43,740 bases of DNA, from positions 1 to 43,740 of the forward strand of contig JBKQPR010000082.1 in the NCBI GenBank assembly GCA_052144935.1. The letters run 5' to 3'. Of this stretch, positions 34,880-43,437 are shown one piece after another. The notes under the pieces were generated by a model, which worked only from the letters and a program-made list of their open reading frames with translations, was not told the origin of the DNA and made no database searches. Origin of the DNA: JOPF133 sp052144935 (GTDB taxonomy: Bacteria > Acidobacteriota > Terriglobia > Bryobacterales > Bryobacteraceae). Numbering within the stretch: the first letter of the stretch is position 1; every line of letters starts with the position of its first letter. Position numbers and translations under genes: made by a program.

Positions 34880-35035
34880 GACCGGCCCGGGCCAAAGTGG
34901 GGGGCAGCCGATCCTGGCTGCCGCCGGGCCCAGAGGGCCCGCCAAGCCGGCACTGGCTGCGTGAGAAACCCTTCGCCTGACGCCGAAAGAGCCGGCTGGA
35001 AGCCGGCAGCGGGCAGGATTGCCCGCCCCACATGA
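34880..35035. repeat. cluster of short hairpin repeats
   Basis: In the gap between msrA and the OsmC gene three palindromes are visible: GGCAGCC/GGCTGCC at about 34904-34923, AGCCGGC-type GCCGGCT/AGCCGGC at 34991-35007, and GCGGGCA/TGCCCGC at 35009-35026. The copy GGGCCCAGAGGGCCCGC at about 34927 carries the core of the dispersed GC-rich repeat. No gene is present. Confidence 0.7.
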
Positions 35036-35057
35036 CAGTGGCGTTAGCGGGCTGCTC

Positions 35058-35483
35058 TCAGCTTTCCAGCGTCGAATGCAGCGTGATGTTGGTTTTATAA
35101 AGCTTCGATACCGGGCAGCCCGATTTCGCCGCGTGCACCGCGCGGTCGAAAGCCTCCTGTGTGGCGCCGGGCACCTTGGCCTTCAGCTCCAAATGGCTCT
35201 CCGTAATGGCGAAGCCATCCGGTTCCTTTTCCAAGCTGATCGTGCAGGTGGTTTCGATGCTCTCGGGCGTCAAACCTGCCCCGCCCAACTGAGCGGACAG
35301 CGCCATGGAAAAGCATCCGGCGTGAGCCGCCGCCAGCAGTTCCTCCGGATTGGTGCCCTTACCGTCCTCGAAGCGAGTCGAGAAAGAATACTGCGACTTG
35401 GAAAGTACGCCGCTGGCAGTGGAAACCGTTCCCTTGCCCGATTTCAGATCGCCGTGCCATTCCGCATTTGCCGTTCGTTTCAT
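35058..35483 (-). CDS. OsmC/Ohr-family peroxidase
   Basis: A 141-residue protein with the two conserved cysteines of the family, C57 (AAAHAGCFSMALS) and C123 (AAKSGCPVSKLY), plus the conserved Arg37 (STRFEDG) and Glu48 (TNPEELL). Family members reduce organic hydroperoxides with a redox-active Cys pair. GDLKSGKGTVSTASGVLS near the N-terminus is closer to OsmC than to Ohr. The ATG at 35483 has AGGAGA seven bases upstream. Placed near MsrA, it may belong to a local oxidative-stress group, although their operon linkage is not shown. Confidence 0.93.
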   Translation of the reverse strand: MKRTANAEWHGDLKSGKGTVSTASGVLSKSQYSFSTRFEDGKGTNPEELLAAAHAGCFSMALSAQLGGAGLTPESIETTCTISLEKEPDGFAITESHLELKAKVPGATQEAFDRAVHAAKSGCPVSKLYKTNITLHSTLES

Positions 35484-35551
35484 GTGTTCTCCTGTCAACG
35501 TTGACCTTACGTTGGATGCCGCCACCGCCTGAAAAGCTTCGTGCCGCGCGC

Positions 35552-38500
35552 CTATTCCTCGGCTGTAAAATAGGCGCAATCCGGATGGTGAAACACCAGC
35601 GCGCTGACGCTGGCCTCGGGTTCCATCATCATGCCCTCGGTCAGCCGCACGCCGATATCTCCGGGCCGCAGCAGTTTCCAAATCCCCTGCTGGTCGTCCA
35701 GATTGGGGCAGGCCGGGTACCCGAAGCTGTACCGCTTTCCGCGATACCGCGAGGTGAAGCGCTCCTGCATCGTCAGGGTGGGCGGATCCGGGAAGCCCCA
35801 ATCCTCGCGGATGCGGCGGTGCAGCCATTCTGCCGTGCCCTCGGCGGTCTCGATCGCCAGCGCCTGTATGGCGTGGGCCTTGAAGAATTCGCCGGCCTGT
35901 TTCCATTCCTCGGAGCGCTCGCGCACGCAGGCGCCCGCGGTCACCACGAACAAGGCCAGATGGTCGCGGTGACCATCGTCCCCGGCGTCTTCGGCATCCA
36001 GGATGTAATCGCTCAGGCAGAGGCCGTCCTCGCGCCGCTGCCGCCCGAAGCCGAAGGTGTGCAGGGCTGCTTCCGCGCCCGGCTGGTAGAGGTGAATGGA
36101 GTTGCCATCGCGCGCCGCCTCGAAGAACTGCCACACCGCCCGGACTCTCATGAAGCGTGCGGCATCCTGCTTCACCTCTTCCACCCCGCGGTATAGTTCC
36201 AGCGCCAGGGGATCGTGCTCCGCGAGGCCCTTTTCGAATTTGCCCTTGTATCCCAAGTGCCGCCCGTAGAGCATGTTCGGATTGATGTAGCTCCACAGCT
36301 CCGCCAGGTGGGGTACGTCGCGGACCTTGCGCTCCAGGTACGGAGCCGCCGGAATCGGAAGATCGGTCCGCACCTTGCGGCTGCGGCGCGTAGAGAGCGG
36401 CGCCAGAGGCTCCGCGGGCGCTTCCACGGCCACCACCGCTTCCACCGCTTTATGGCTCTCCAGCACCGCCGGCCGCTCCGCCGGATCCATGATGCGGTTC
36501 ATCAGGCTCAGCCCGGTCATGGCGTCCTTGGCGTAGCACACCGCTTCGCCGTAAGCCGGCGCGATTTTGGTGCGCGTAAATTTTTCCGAAAGCGCCGCGC
36601 CGCCCACCAGCAACGGCACCACGATGCCCGCCATCTTCAGATCGCCGGCCGTAATCACCATCTGCTGGGTGCTCTTCACCAGCAGCCCGGAAAGCCCGAT
36701 GGCGTCGGGTTTGTGCTCCTGGCAGGCGCGAATCAGCGTCTCCGGCGGAACCTTGATGCCCAGGTTGATTACGTTGTAGCCGTTGTTCGCCAGAATGATT
36801 TCCACCAGGTTCTTGCCGATGTCGTGGACATCGCCCTTCACCGTGGCCAGCATCACCTTGCCGCGAGCCGCCGTGTCGGCCTTCTCCATGAACTGTTCCA
36901 GGTAGCTCACGGCGGCCTTCATGGCCTCCGCCGATTGCAGCACCTCGGCCACAATCAGCTCGTTGTTGTTGAACAGCCGGCCCACTTCCGACATCCCGGC
37001 CATCAGTGGCCCGTTGATGATCTCCAGCGGCGCAGCGCCCTCTTGCCGCTTGCGGTCCAGGTCGGCAATCAGCCCGTCCTTGGTGCCTTCGATGATGTAA
37101 TTGGCCAGCCGCTTGTCGAGCGGCAGATCCTCCGCGCGCTCCTTCACGCGCTTGCCTGTCTTGCGGAAATGGTCGGTGACGGCCGCGATGTGCCACTGGT
37201 TGATGGCGGCCTTCTGTTCCGCGCTCTGGAGCCGCCAGTCTTCCGGGGCCGCGCGAAGGGATTCGTCTGCGGCGTCCACCGGCGGCGAATTGAACAACAG
37301 GTTCTCCGCCAGGCGGCGCTCTTCCGGTGGAATCGAGGCGAAGCGCTCGAGTTTCTCGGCATTCACGATCGCCAGGTCCAGCCCCGCTTTGGTGCAGTAA
37401 TACAGGAAAACCGAATTCACCACCTCGCGCGCGGCGGCCGGCAGCCCGAAGGAGATGTTCGAGATGCCCAACACGGTTTTCACCAGCGGCAGTTTTTCCT
37501 TCACCAGCCGGATGCCTTCGATGGTCTCTACCGCCGCGCCGATATAATTCACGTCGCCGGTTGCGCACGGAAACACCAGCGGGTCGATGATGATATCTTC
37601 GGGCGCGATGCCGTATTTCTCCGTCAGCAGCCCGTACGACCGTTCGGCTACCGCCAGCTTGCGTTCCCGCGTGAAGGCCTGCGCCTGCAGCTTGTCTTCG
37701 TCGATGGCGCCCACCACCAGCGCCGCGCCATAGCGTTTGGCGATCGGGCAGATGCGCTCGAACTTCTCTTCGCCATCCTCCAGGTTGACGGAGTTGATGA
37801 TGCTCTTGCCCTGGCAATATGTCAGCGACAGCTCCACCGCCTTGGGATCGGTGGTGTCGATCATCAGCGGCGCCTTGATTTTGCGGACTAGCTTTTCGTA
37901 GAAGGGCTGGATGTCGGCGATTTCGTCGCGGTCGGCGCTCTGCAGGCAGACATCGACGATGTGCGCCCCGTTCTTCACCTGCCAGCGCGCGATTTCGGTA
38001 GCCTCCTCCCACTTCTCCGCGGCCACCATATTCTTGAACAGCCGCGAGCCGATCACATTGGTGCGCTCGCCCACAATCAGAGGCCGGTTGCTGTCTTCCG
38101 CCTCCACCAGGTCGATGCCGGAGTAGTAGGCGCGGTGCGAAGGCGCCGGCACGGCCCGCGGCCGTTTGCCCTCGGCCATCTGCGCGATCATCCGGATGTG
38201 CGCCGGCGTGGTCCCGCAGCACCCGCCCACGATATTGAGCCAGCCTTGTTTGATAAACCGCTCGAGCTGCGCCGCGAGCGACTCCGGCGTCTCCGGAAAC
38301 GTTCCCTCGGCATCCGGCAGCCCCGCATTCGGATAGCACGAGACGCGGTACCGCGACAGTTGGTGCAGCGTGCGGAGATGGTCGGTCATCAGATCCGGCC
38401 CGGTGGCGCAGTTCATGCCCACCGCCAGCAAATCGTGATTGGCGATGGAGGCATACAGTGCGTCGATCTCCTGGCCGGCTAACATGGTGCCGGTGTCGAA

Positions 38501-39100
38501 GACGGTGACCGATGCGATGGCCGGGATCGCCATCCCGAGATCGCGCCGAAGCTGATCGACGGCGATCAGGCCCGCCTTCAGAGCGCCTGTATCGAAGCAG
38601 GTCTCGATGAGCAGAAAATCGGCCCCGCCATCCACCAGCGCCTTGGCCTGCTGGTAGTAGTCGTTGCGAAAATCCTGAAAGGTGGCCGTGCCCGTGGTGT
38701 TGATGTTCTTGGTGGTCGGCCCCATGGAGCCGGCCACGAAGCGCGGCTTGTCCGCGGTGGAAAATGCGTCCGCCACTTGGCGGGCGATCCGGGCGGCGCC
38801 GTAGTTCAGCTCGTAGGCCCGATCCTGCAATTGATTGTCGGCCAGCGTCATGCGCGCCCCGCCGAACGAATCGGTTTCGATGACGTCGGCGCCCGCTTCC
38901 AGGTAAGCCCGATGCACGTTCTCGATCACGTCGGGCCGCGTCGCCACCAGGATCTCCGGACAGTTCTCGCACCCCAGATAATCGGTCTCGATGGACAGGG
39001 GCACCTGGTGCAGCATGGTCCCCATGGCCCCGTCCAGAACGAGTACACGTTGCTCCAGGATGTCGGCGAGCGCACGTTGGCGCTCCGAGGGTGTGGTCAT
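35552..39100 (-). CDS. metH: cobalamin-dependent methionine synthase
   Basis: From the ATG at 39100 the enzyme has 1,182 residues, the normal length. Domain order is complete: homocysteine-binding barrel (about 20-315, zinc cysteines in NIVGGCCGTTPAHI), pterin-binding barrel (about 345-600), cobalamin cap and binding domain (about 640-870, with DVHDIGKNLV supplying the His ligand), and the C-terminal AdoMet activation domain ending in RLTEGMMMEPEASVSALVFHHPDCAYF. It methylates homocysteine to methionine with methyltetrahydrofolate. A TTG at 39130 would add ten residues and is less likely. I see no cobalamin riboswitch in the short gap before it. An intact toxin-antitoxin pair lies directly upstream on the same strand. 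Confidence 0.97.
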   Translation of the reverse strand: MTTPSERQRALADILEQRVLVLDGAMGTMLHQVPLSIETDYLGCENCPEILVATRPDVIENVHRAYLEAGADVIETDSFGGARMTLADNQLQDRAYELNYGAARIARQVADAFSTADKPRFVAGSMGPTTKNINTTGTATFQDFRNDYYQQAKALVDGGADFLLIETCFDTGALKAGLIAVDQLRRDLGMAIPAIASVTVFDTGTMLAGQEIDALYASIANHDLLAVGMNCATGPDLMTDHLRTLHQLSRYRVSCYPNAGLPDAEGTFPETPESLAAQLERFIKQGWLNIVGGCCGTTPAHIRMIAQMAEGKRPRAVPAPSHRAYYSGIDLVEAEDSNRPLIVGERTNVIGSRLFKNMVAAEKWEEATEIARWQVKNGAHIVDVCLQSADRDEIADIQPFYEKLVRKIKAPLMIDTTDPKAVELSLTYCQGKSIINSVNLEDGEEKFERICPIAKRYGAALVVGAIDEDKLQAQAFTRERKLAVAERSYGLLTEKYGIAPEDIIIDPLVFPCATGDVNYIGAAVETIEGIRLVKEKLPLVKTVLGISNISFGLPAAAREVVNSVFLYYCTKAGLDLAIVNAEKLERFASIPPEERRLAENLLFNSPPVDAADESLRAAPEDWRLQSAEQKAAINQWHIAAVTDHFRKTGKRVKERAEDLPLDKRLANYIIEGTKDGLIADLDRKRQEGAAPLEIINGPLMAGMSEVGRLFNNNELIVAEVLQSAEAMKAAVSYLEQFMEKADTAARGKVMLATVKGDVHDIGKNLVEIILANNGYNVINLGIKVPPETLIRACQEHKPDAIGLSGLLVKSTQQMVITAGDLKMAGIVVPLLVGGAALSEKFTRTKIAPAYGEAVCYAKDAMTGLSLMNRIMDPAERPAVLESHKAVEAVVAVEAPAEPLAPLSTRRSRKVRTDLPIPAAPYLERKVRDVPHLAELWSYINPNMLYGRHLGYKGKFEKGLAEHDPLALELYRGVEEVKQDAARFMRVRAVWQFFEAARDGNSIHLYQPGAEAALHTFGFGRQRREDGLCLSDYILDAEDAGDDGHRDHLALFVVTAGACVRERSEEWKQAGEFFKAHAIQALAIETAEGTAEWLHRRIREDWGFPDPPTLTMQERFTSRYRGKRYSFGYPACPNLDDQQGIWKLLRPGDIGVRLTEGMMMEPEASVSALVFHHPDCAYFTAEE

Positions 39101-39166
39101 AAAAGAAGTAGCTGCTACTATCTTAGCCAAGCCGTCTGAGGCATGCCCGCCGCCCAGACAGCGGCG

Positions 39167-39421
39167 TCAACCCACCTTGCGTTCGTACGGATCGTGCTGA
39201 CCAATCCAGATCCACACCAAGCCGTCCTCCGCCTCAACCGCGACCGCCCGATGGCTGCGTCCGACCCGCGCGGACCAGTACCGGCCGGTTTTCTTGAGCC
39301 GGAGGCTGGGGTGCCGTGGATCGCTCTTCACGAGTTCGAAAGCAGCTCGCGCCGCCTTCTGTACCGCGGGATCGAGCGAGCCAAAGGCCTCCCAGAACGC
39401 CGGCGCGGCGTGGTGTTTCAA
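39167..39421 (-). CDS. RelE/ParE-superfamily toxin
   Basis: The 84-residue basic protein (FWEAFGSLDPAVQKAARAAFELV, then KKTGRYWSARVGRSHRAVAVEAEDGLVWIWIGQHDPYER) fits the RelE/HigB-like toxin fold: two helices then a beta sheet with Arg/His residues. Such toxins cleave mRNA on the ribosome (RelE type) or inhibit gyrase (ParE type); the precise target cannot be told. The start is TTG at 39421, overlapping the stop of the antitoxin gene by four bases (TTGA). It ends 66 bp before metH. No frameshift is present here, unlike the two other toxins of the window. Confidence 0.8.
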   Translation of the reverse strand: MKHHAAPAFWEAFGSLDPAVQKAARAAFELVKSDPRHPSLRLKKTGRYWSARVGRSHRAVAVEAEDGLVWIWIGQHDPYERKVG

Positions 39422-39618
39422 AGCGGCGTGGATCTACCTTCCCGATGGTCCCGCAGCGCCTGCTCGGCGAGGATATCCCACTTGCCGGCGGCAACATCAG
39501 CCGCGAATTGGGCGTCCCAGATCTGGTCCTCGTATTCGTCCAGCCAGCCCCGCAACTCACGCAATTCGGCGGCGGAAAGAGTGCGCAACTGCTCGGTAAT
39601 TTCCTGAACTCGACTCAC
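39418..39618 (-). CDS. antitoxin of the RelE/ParE-like pair
   Basis: A 66-residue acidic, helical protein (VQEITEQLRTLSAAELRELRGWLDEYEDQIWDAQFAADVAAGKWDILAEQAL). The last part (FAADVAAGKWDILAEQALRD) is the toxin-binding region seen in antitoxins of many small RelE-like pairs. The GTG at 39618 is fixed by AAGGAGG six bases upstream. It overlaps the toxin gene by four bases. The pair is complete and is the only apparently functional toxin-antitoxin module of the window besides the tandem PIN genes. Confidence 0.78.
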   Translation of the reverse strand: MSRVQEITEQLRTLSAAELRELRGWLDEYEDQIWDAQFAADVAAGKWDILAEQALRDHREGRSTPL

Positions 39619-39743
39619 AGCGCCTCCTTTCCAATGGTAACCGATTATGCCGCCTGGCGCCGGTCCCGGATCGCGACGCGCTGGAACTACGGCGCGGCAT
39701 CGCGGGGGCGTGAGCAATTCCCCACATTGCTATCCTGGAGCCA

Positions 39744-40553
39744 ATGTCGCTTACCGATCCTCGCCGTCTCGCGATCGTCCTTCTGGCCGCCGGGTCGTTG
39801 CCGGCCCTGGCCGACACGCGCTTTCGCGTGCGGCAGATGGCGCCCACCGATGCGCCCATGGACAAGGGCCAGTGCGATATCCGCCTTCAGGTGGATGACG
39901 AGGTCGAGGTCTCGCTGCGCCGGGACGTTGTATCGATCCACACCGTGTCGGGCCGCGATGCCCGCAACGAGGGATCGGAGTGCAGCCAGCCGCTTCCCGA
40001 TCGCGACCTGCGCGGCTTCACCTTCGAGGTGAAGGAGCGCCGCAACCAGATCCAGCTTGTGACGCCACCGTCACAGGCCAACGATTTCCAGGCCGTCGTC
40101 CACATCCACGACACCGGCCCCGGCGAGGGCCGCTACCATTTCCGCCTCACCTGGGCGATCTCCGCCGCCGGCATCCGCGACGAGCGGCGCGAGGGTCCTC
40201 CGGGCTTCACCTGGAATAATGCGGCCCATTACAAGACCCGCGGCCAGGGCGAGGCCAGCATCGGCGATGTCCACATCGATCTGCTGGATGTCGACGCAAG
40301 CATCGATCTCGGCGGCAAAGTCCTGGTGTCGTTCCACACCGCGCGGAAGCAGCCGCCTTTGTCTTTCAGCGGTGTGGTCAACGCGCGTGACGCCGGCCGC
40401 CTGCGCGCCGATGTCGTGTGCGACGGCCCGGACTGGCACGTCCAAGGACCCATGTTTCTGTCGGTTGACGAAGCCAAGGACCGCGTGACGGCCATCACGC
40501 TGGAGGCCACCGACGGCCGCGACCGCCTGCACCTGGACTGGAAGCGGCGGTAA
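39744..40553 (+). CDS. secreted protein, unknown function
   Basis: I do not recognise the family. The 269-residue protein has a signal peptide (LAIVLLAAGSLPALA, cleaved near residue 23), so it is exported. The mature part is beta-rich and ends GRDRLHLDWKRR. It has two cysteines, near residues 44 and 80, that may pair. A region FHLTWAISAAG-like (YHFRLTWAISAAGIRDERREG) lies mid-protein. The ATG at 39744 has TGGAG four bases upstream. It stands alone between the antitoxin gene (divergent) and rpsO. Confidence 0.75.
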   Translation: MSLTDPRRLAIVLLAAGSLPALADTRFRVRQMAPTDAPMDKGQCDIRLQVDDEVEVSLRRDVVSIHTVSGRDARNEGSECSQPLPDRDLRGFTFEVKERRNQIQLVTPPSQANDFQAVVHIHDTGPGEGRYHFRLTWAISAAGIRDERREGPPGFTWNNAAHYKTRGQGEASIGDVHIDLLDVDASIDLGGKVLVSFHTARKQPPLSFSGVVNARDAGRLRADVVCDGPDWHVQGPMFLSVDEAKDRVTAITLEATDGRDRLHLDWKRR

Positions 40554-40738
40554 GGAACCCGCAAGAACAACTTTACGTTTGACTGAGTGGCAGACGTGGC
40601 GCAGGCTCTCAGCCCAACCGATGCCCTACGGTCATACTTTAAGCGACCCAATTCGCCCCCCACCCCTTCCCGCCTGTGGTATCCTAATCTTCGTAACTAA
40701 ATCGAGATTAAGAGAAGACAAGGAGCATCACCCTAAGA

Positions 40739-41008
40739 ATGGCACTGGCGATTGAAGCAAAGCGGCAGATTTTTACCACCAATCAGCGCCACAAATCCGA
40801 CACCGGGTCGCCAGAAGTACAGATTGCCCTCTTGAGCCAGCGGCTTGCGCTGCTCCAGGAGCATTTCGCGACGCATAAGAAGGACCATGGTTCCCGGAAG
40901 GGACTCCTGACCCTGGTAGCGAAGCGTCGGCGGCTTCTGACGTACCTGCGAAACACGGATCCCGAGCGTTATAAGGCAGTTCTGCAACGGCTAGGCATTC
41001 GCCGCTAG
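40739..41008 (+). CDS. rpsO: 30S ribosomal protein S15
   Basis: The 89-residue protein matches S15 in length and sequence (DTGSPEVQIALLSQRLALLQEHFATHKKDHGSRKGLLTLVAKRRRLLTYLR). It binds 16S rRNA early in 30S assembly. The SD-like AAGGAG at 40720-40725 is about 13 bases from the ATG, a long spacing. It is followed by pnp, the classic rpsO-pnp order. A TATCCT at about 40679 could be part of the promoter, with no clear -35. Confidence 0.98.
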   Translation: MALAIEAKRQIFTTNQRHKSDTGSPEVQIALLSQRLALLQEHFATHKKDHGSRKGLLTLVAKRRRLLTYLRNTDPERYKAVLQRLGIRR

Positions 41009-41217
41009 TTTCATTCGGCGGAGGCAGCCAGAGCAGCAGTCCGTGTTTTCGGTTGTTTCCGATTCCATACCTTGTTCTCGCGTAGCGAGGCGCGTGGCCT
41101 TGCGGCGTGGGAACAACCATCCTGTCAACTCCAGTCTCAAAGGCTCCCCGTGGGGGTGCCTATCTGTGACTGGCTGGGACTGGTTCCCGGCCGAGGTTGG
41201 AGGCTAAAGCAAAGACA
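41009..41217 (+). promoter_or_regulatory. rpsO-pnp intercistronic leader with possible RNA structure
   Basis: GCCG at the rpsO stop (41001-41004) can pair with CGGC at 41017-41020, and TTGTTC at 41072-41077 with GAACAA at 41111-41116, enclosing a TCGC/GCGA hairpin. In other bacteria a leader at this place is cut and bound for autocontrol by polynucleotide phosphorylase; the same role is plausible here but not shown by sequence alone. Confidence 0.4.
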
Positions 41218-43329
41218 ATGTTGCATACAGTTGAAGTGGACCTGAACGGCCGCAAGCTTACCCTCGAAACGGGAAAGATGGCCAAACAGGCGAACGGCGC
41301 GGTTGTGGTTCGCTGCGGCGATTCCGTGGTTCTGGTCAGCGCCTGCATGGCCAATGAGCCAAAACCGGGAGCCGGATTTTTCCCGCTCACGGTCGACTAC
41401 CGCGAGTACACTTACGCCGCCGGGAAGATTCCCGGTGGCTTCATCAAACGCGAGGGGCGTCCCTCGGAAAAAGAAGTTCTCACCAGCCGGCTGATCGATC
41501 GTCCGATCCGGCCGCTGTTCCCCGAAGGTTTCCTCCACGAAACCCAGATTATCGCCATGGTGCTCTCGGCCGATCCGGAGCAGGACCCCAACTCGCTGGC
41601 CATCGTCGGCGCGGCGGCGGCGCTGGCGATTTCAGATATTCCGTTCCCCTACGTGCTGGGCGGCGTCCGGGTGGGCATGAAGGACGGCCAATATCTGGCC
41701 AACGCGACTTACACGGAGGGCCGCGAGAGCACGCTGAACATCATCGTGGCGGGCACCGAACACGGAATCGTGATGGTGGAAGCCGGCGCGCAGCAGGTTT
41801 CCGAAGCCGACGTGCTGGGGGCCATCGAATTCGGCCACGAGTGCTGCAAGAAGATCGCCGCCGCGATTCGCCAGTTGGTGGCCGTGGCCGGTAAGCCCAA
41901 GCGGGTGTTTACCCCGCCCGTGCTCGACCAGGAGATCTACGCCAAGGTTTCGGCGGCCGCGCGCGAGGATCTCACCGACGCGCTCAACACCCAGAAGCAC
42001 GAGAAACTGGAAAGCTACGCGCTGGTGGCGGAGGTGAAACACCGGGTGCTGGAAGGGCTGCCCGAGGAGCAGCGCGAACAGGCCGCCGAATGCTATGACG
42101 CCCTCAAGGAGCGCATCTTCCGCGACGAGATGCTGAAGCATCACCGCCGTCCGGACGGCCGCGCGTTCGACGAGGTGCGGCAGATCAGCATCGAAACCGG
42201 CGTGCTGCCGCGGACCCACGGTTCGGCGCTGTTCACGCGCGGCGAAACGCAGGCGCTGGTCACCATCACGCTGGGCACCAAGGAAGACGAGCAGCGCATC
42301 GAGCTGCTGGAGCCGGGCGAGGCCTCCAAGCGTTTCATGCTGCATTACAACTTCCCACCGTTCAGCGTGGGAGAAACGGGCTTCATGCGCGGGCCGGGCC
42401 GCCGCGAAATCGGCCACGGCGCGCTGGCGGAGCGCGGGCTCTCGGCGCTGATCCCCACGGAACAGACCTTCCCCTACACCATGCGCGTGGTCAGCGACAT
42501 TCTGGAATCCAATGGTTCCAGCTCCATGGCCACGGTCTGCGGGGCATCCCTGGCGCTGATGGACGCAGGCGTGCCGCTGGCCGCGCACGTGGGCGGCGTG
42601 GCCATGGGCCTGGTGCTGGAAGGCAGCGAATACGCCATCCTCACCGACATCGCCGGCGCCGAAGATCACTACGGCGACATGGATTTCAAAGTGGCCGGCA
42701 CGCTCGACGGCATCACCGGCCTGCAGATGGACATCAAGGTCCCCAACGTGACCACGGCCATCATGAAGGAAGCGCTGGAGCAGGCGCGCCGCGGCCGTCT
42801 GTTCATCCTCGACAAGATGTACCAGGCCCTGGCGGAAGCGCGCACCGCAATTTCCCAATATGCGCCACGCATCTACACCCTGACGATTCCGCAGGACAAG
42901 ATCCGCGACGTGATTGGACCCGGCGGCAAGGTGATCCGCGGGATCATCGAGCAGACCGGTGTGAAGATTGACGTGGAAGACGACGGCACGATCCATGTCG
43001 CATCGGCCGACGAAGCATCGGCCAACAAGGCCATTCAGATTATCTCCGACCTGACCGCGTCGGCCGAGGTGGGCAAGACCTACCTGGGCAAGGTGGTCCG
43101 GCTGGTGGATTTCGGCGCCTTCGTCGAGATTTTCCCGGGGACCGACGGTCTGCTGCACATCAGCGAGATCGCCGAAAACCGCGTCCGCGAAGTGCGCGAT
43201 GAGCTCAAGGAGGGCGACCAGATCATGGTAAAGGTGCTGGCGCTCGAAGGCAACAAGATCAAGCTCAGCCGCAAGGCGGTGCTCAAGGAGCAACGCGAGA
43301 AACTGGCGAAGGGCAAGCCCCAGGAGTAA
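41218..43329 (+). CDS. pnp: polyribonucleotide nucleotidyltransferase
   Basis: From the ATG at 41218 the enzyme has 703 residues, the usual size. It has two RNase PH domains (about 5-215 and 310-540), a KH domain with IGPGGKVIRGIIEQTG (about 562-577) and a C-terminal S1 domain (about 620-690, YLGKVVRLVDFGAFVEIFPGTDGLLHISEI). It degrades RNA from the 3' end by phosphorolysis and belongs to the degradosome in many bacteria. GGAGG lies 14 bases before this ATG; a TTG at 41197 in the same frame is a weaker choice. A strong terminator follows the stop. Confidence 0.98.
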   Translation: MLHTVEVDLNGRKLTLETGKMAKQANGAVVVRCGDSVVLVSACMANEPKPGAGFFPLTVDYREYTYAAGKIPGGFIKREGRPSEKEVLTSRLIDRPIRPLFPEGFLHETQIIAMVLSADPEQDPNSLAIVGAAAALAISDIPFPYVLGGVRVGMKDGQYLANATYTEGRESTLNIIVAGTEHGIVMVEAGAQQVSEADVLGAIEFGHECCKKIAAAIRQLVAVAGKPKRVFTPPVLDQEIYAKVSAAAREDLTDALNTQKHEKLESYALVAEVKHRVLEGLPEEQREQAAECYDALKERIFRDEMLKHHRRPDGRAFDEVRQISIETGVLPRTHGSALFTRGETQALVTITLGTKEDEQRIELLEPGEASKRFMLHYNFPPFSVGETGFMRGPGRREIGHGALAERGLSALIPTEQTFPYTMRVVSDILESNGSSSMATVCGASLALMDAGVPLAAHVGGVAMGLVLEGSEYAILTDIAGAEDHYGDMDFKVAGTLDGITGLQMDIKVPNVTTAIMKEALEQARRGRLFILDKMYQALAEARTAISQYAPRIYTLTIPQDKIRDVIGPGGKVIRGIIEQTGVKIDVEDDGTIHVASADEASANKAIQIISDLTASAEVGKTYLGKVVRLVDFGAFVEIFPGTDGLLHISEIAENRVREVRDELKEGDQIMVKVLALEGNKIKLSRKAVLKEQREKLAKGKPQE

Positions 43330-43349
43330 ACCGGGCCGGCAGAAACCAG

Positions 43350-43386
43350 AAGCGCGCAGGGCGGGAATCCGTCCGGCGCGCTTTTT
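43350..43386 (+). terminator. intrinsic terminator after pnp
   Basis: AGCGCGC at 43351-43357 pairs with GCGCGCT at 43375-43381, with an inner GGCGG/CCGTC pairing, followed by five T. It starts 20 bases after the pnp stop. Confidence 0.88.
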
Positions 43387-43437
43387 GCATTTGGGGCACG
43401 ACACACGCGGCCCAGCCTCGTGTTATAGTCTTCGAAA

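Noticed and set aside
36450..38972. 840-codon open frame on the minus strand in a second frame of metH
   Set aside because: It is a shadow of the real metH frame; its translation is rich in Arg, Gly and Ala without any protein motif, as is usual at high GC.
39101..39166. Cobalamin riboswitch upstream of metH
   Set aside because: The gap is only 66 bases, too short for a cobalamin riboswitch (about 200 bases), and it lacks the B12-box pattern.
41632..43404. 590-codon minus-strand open frame opposite pnp
   Set aside because: Antisense shadow of pnp with no recognisable domain.
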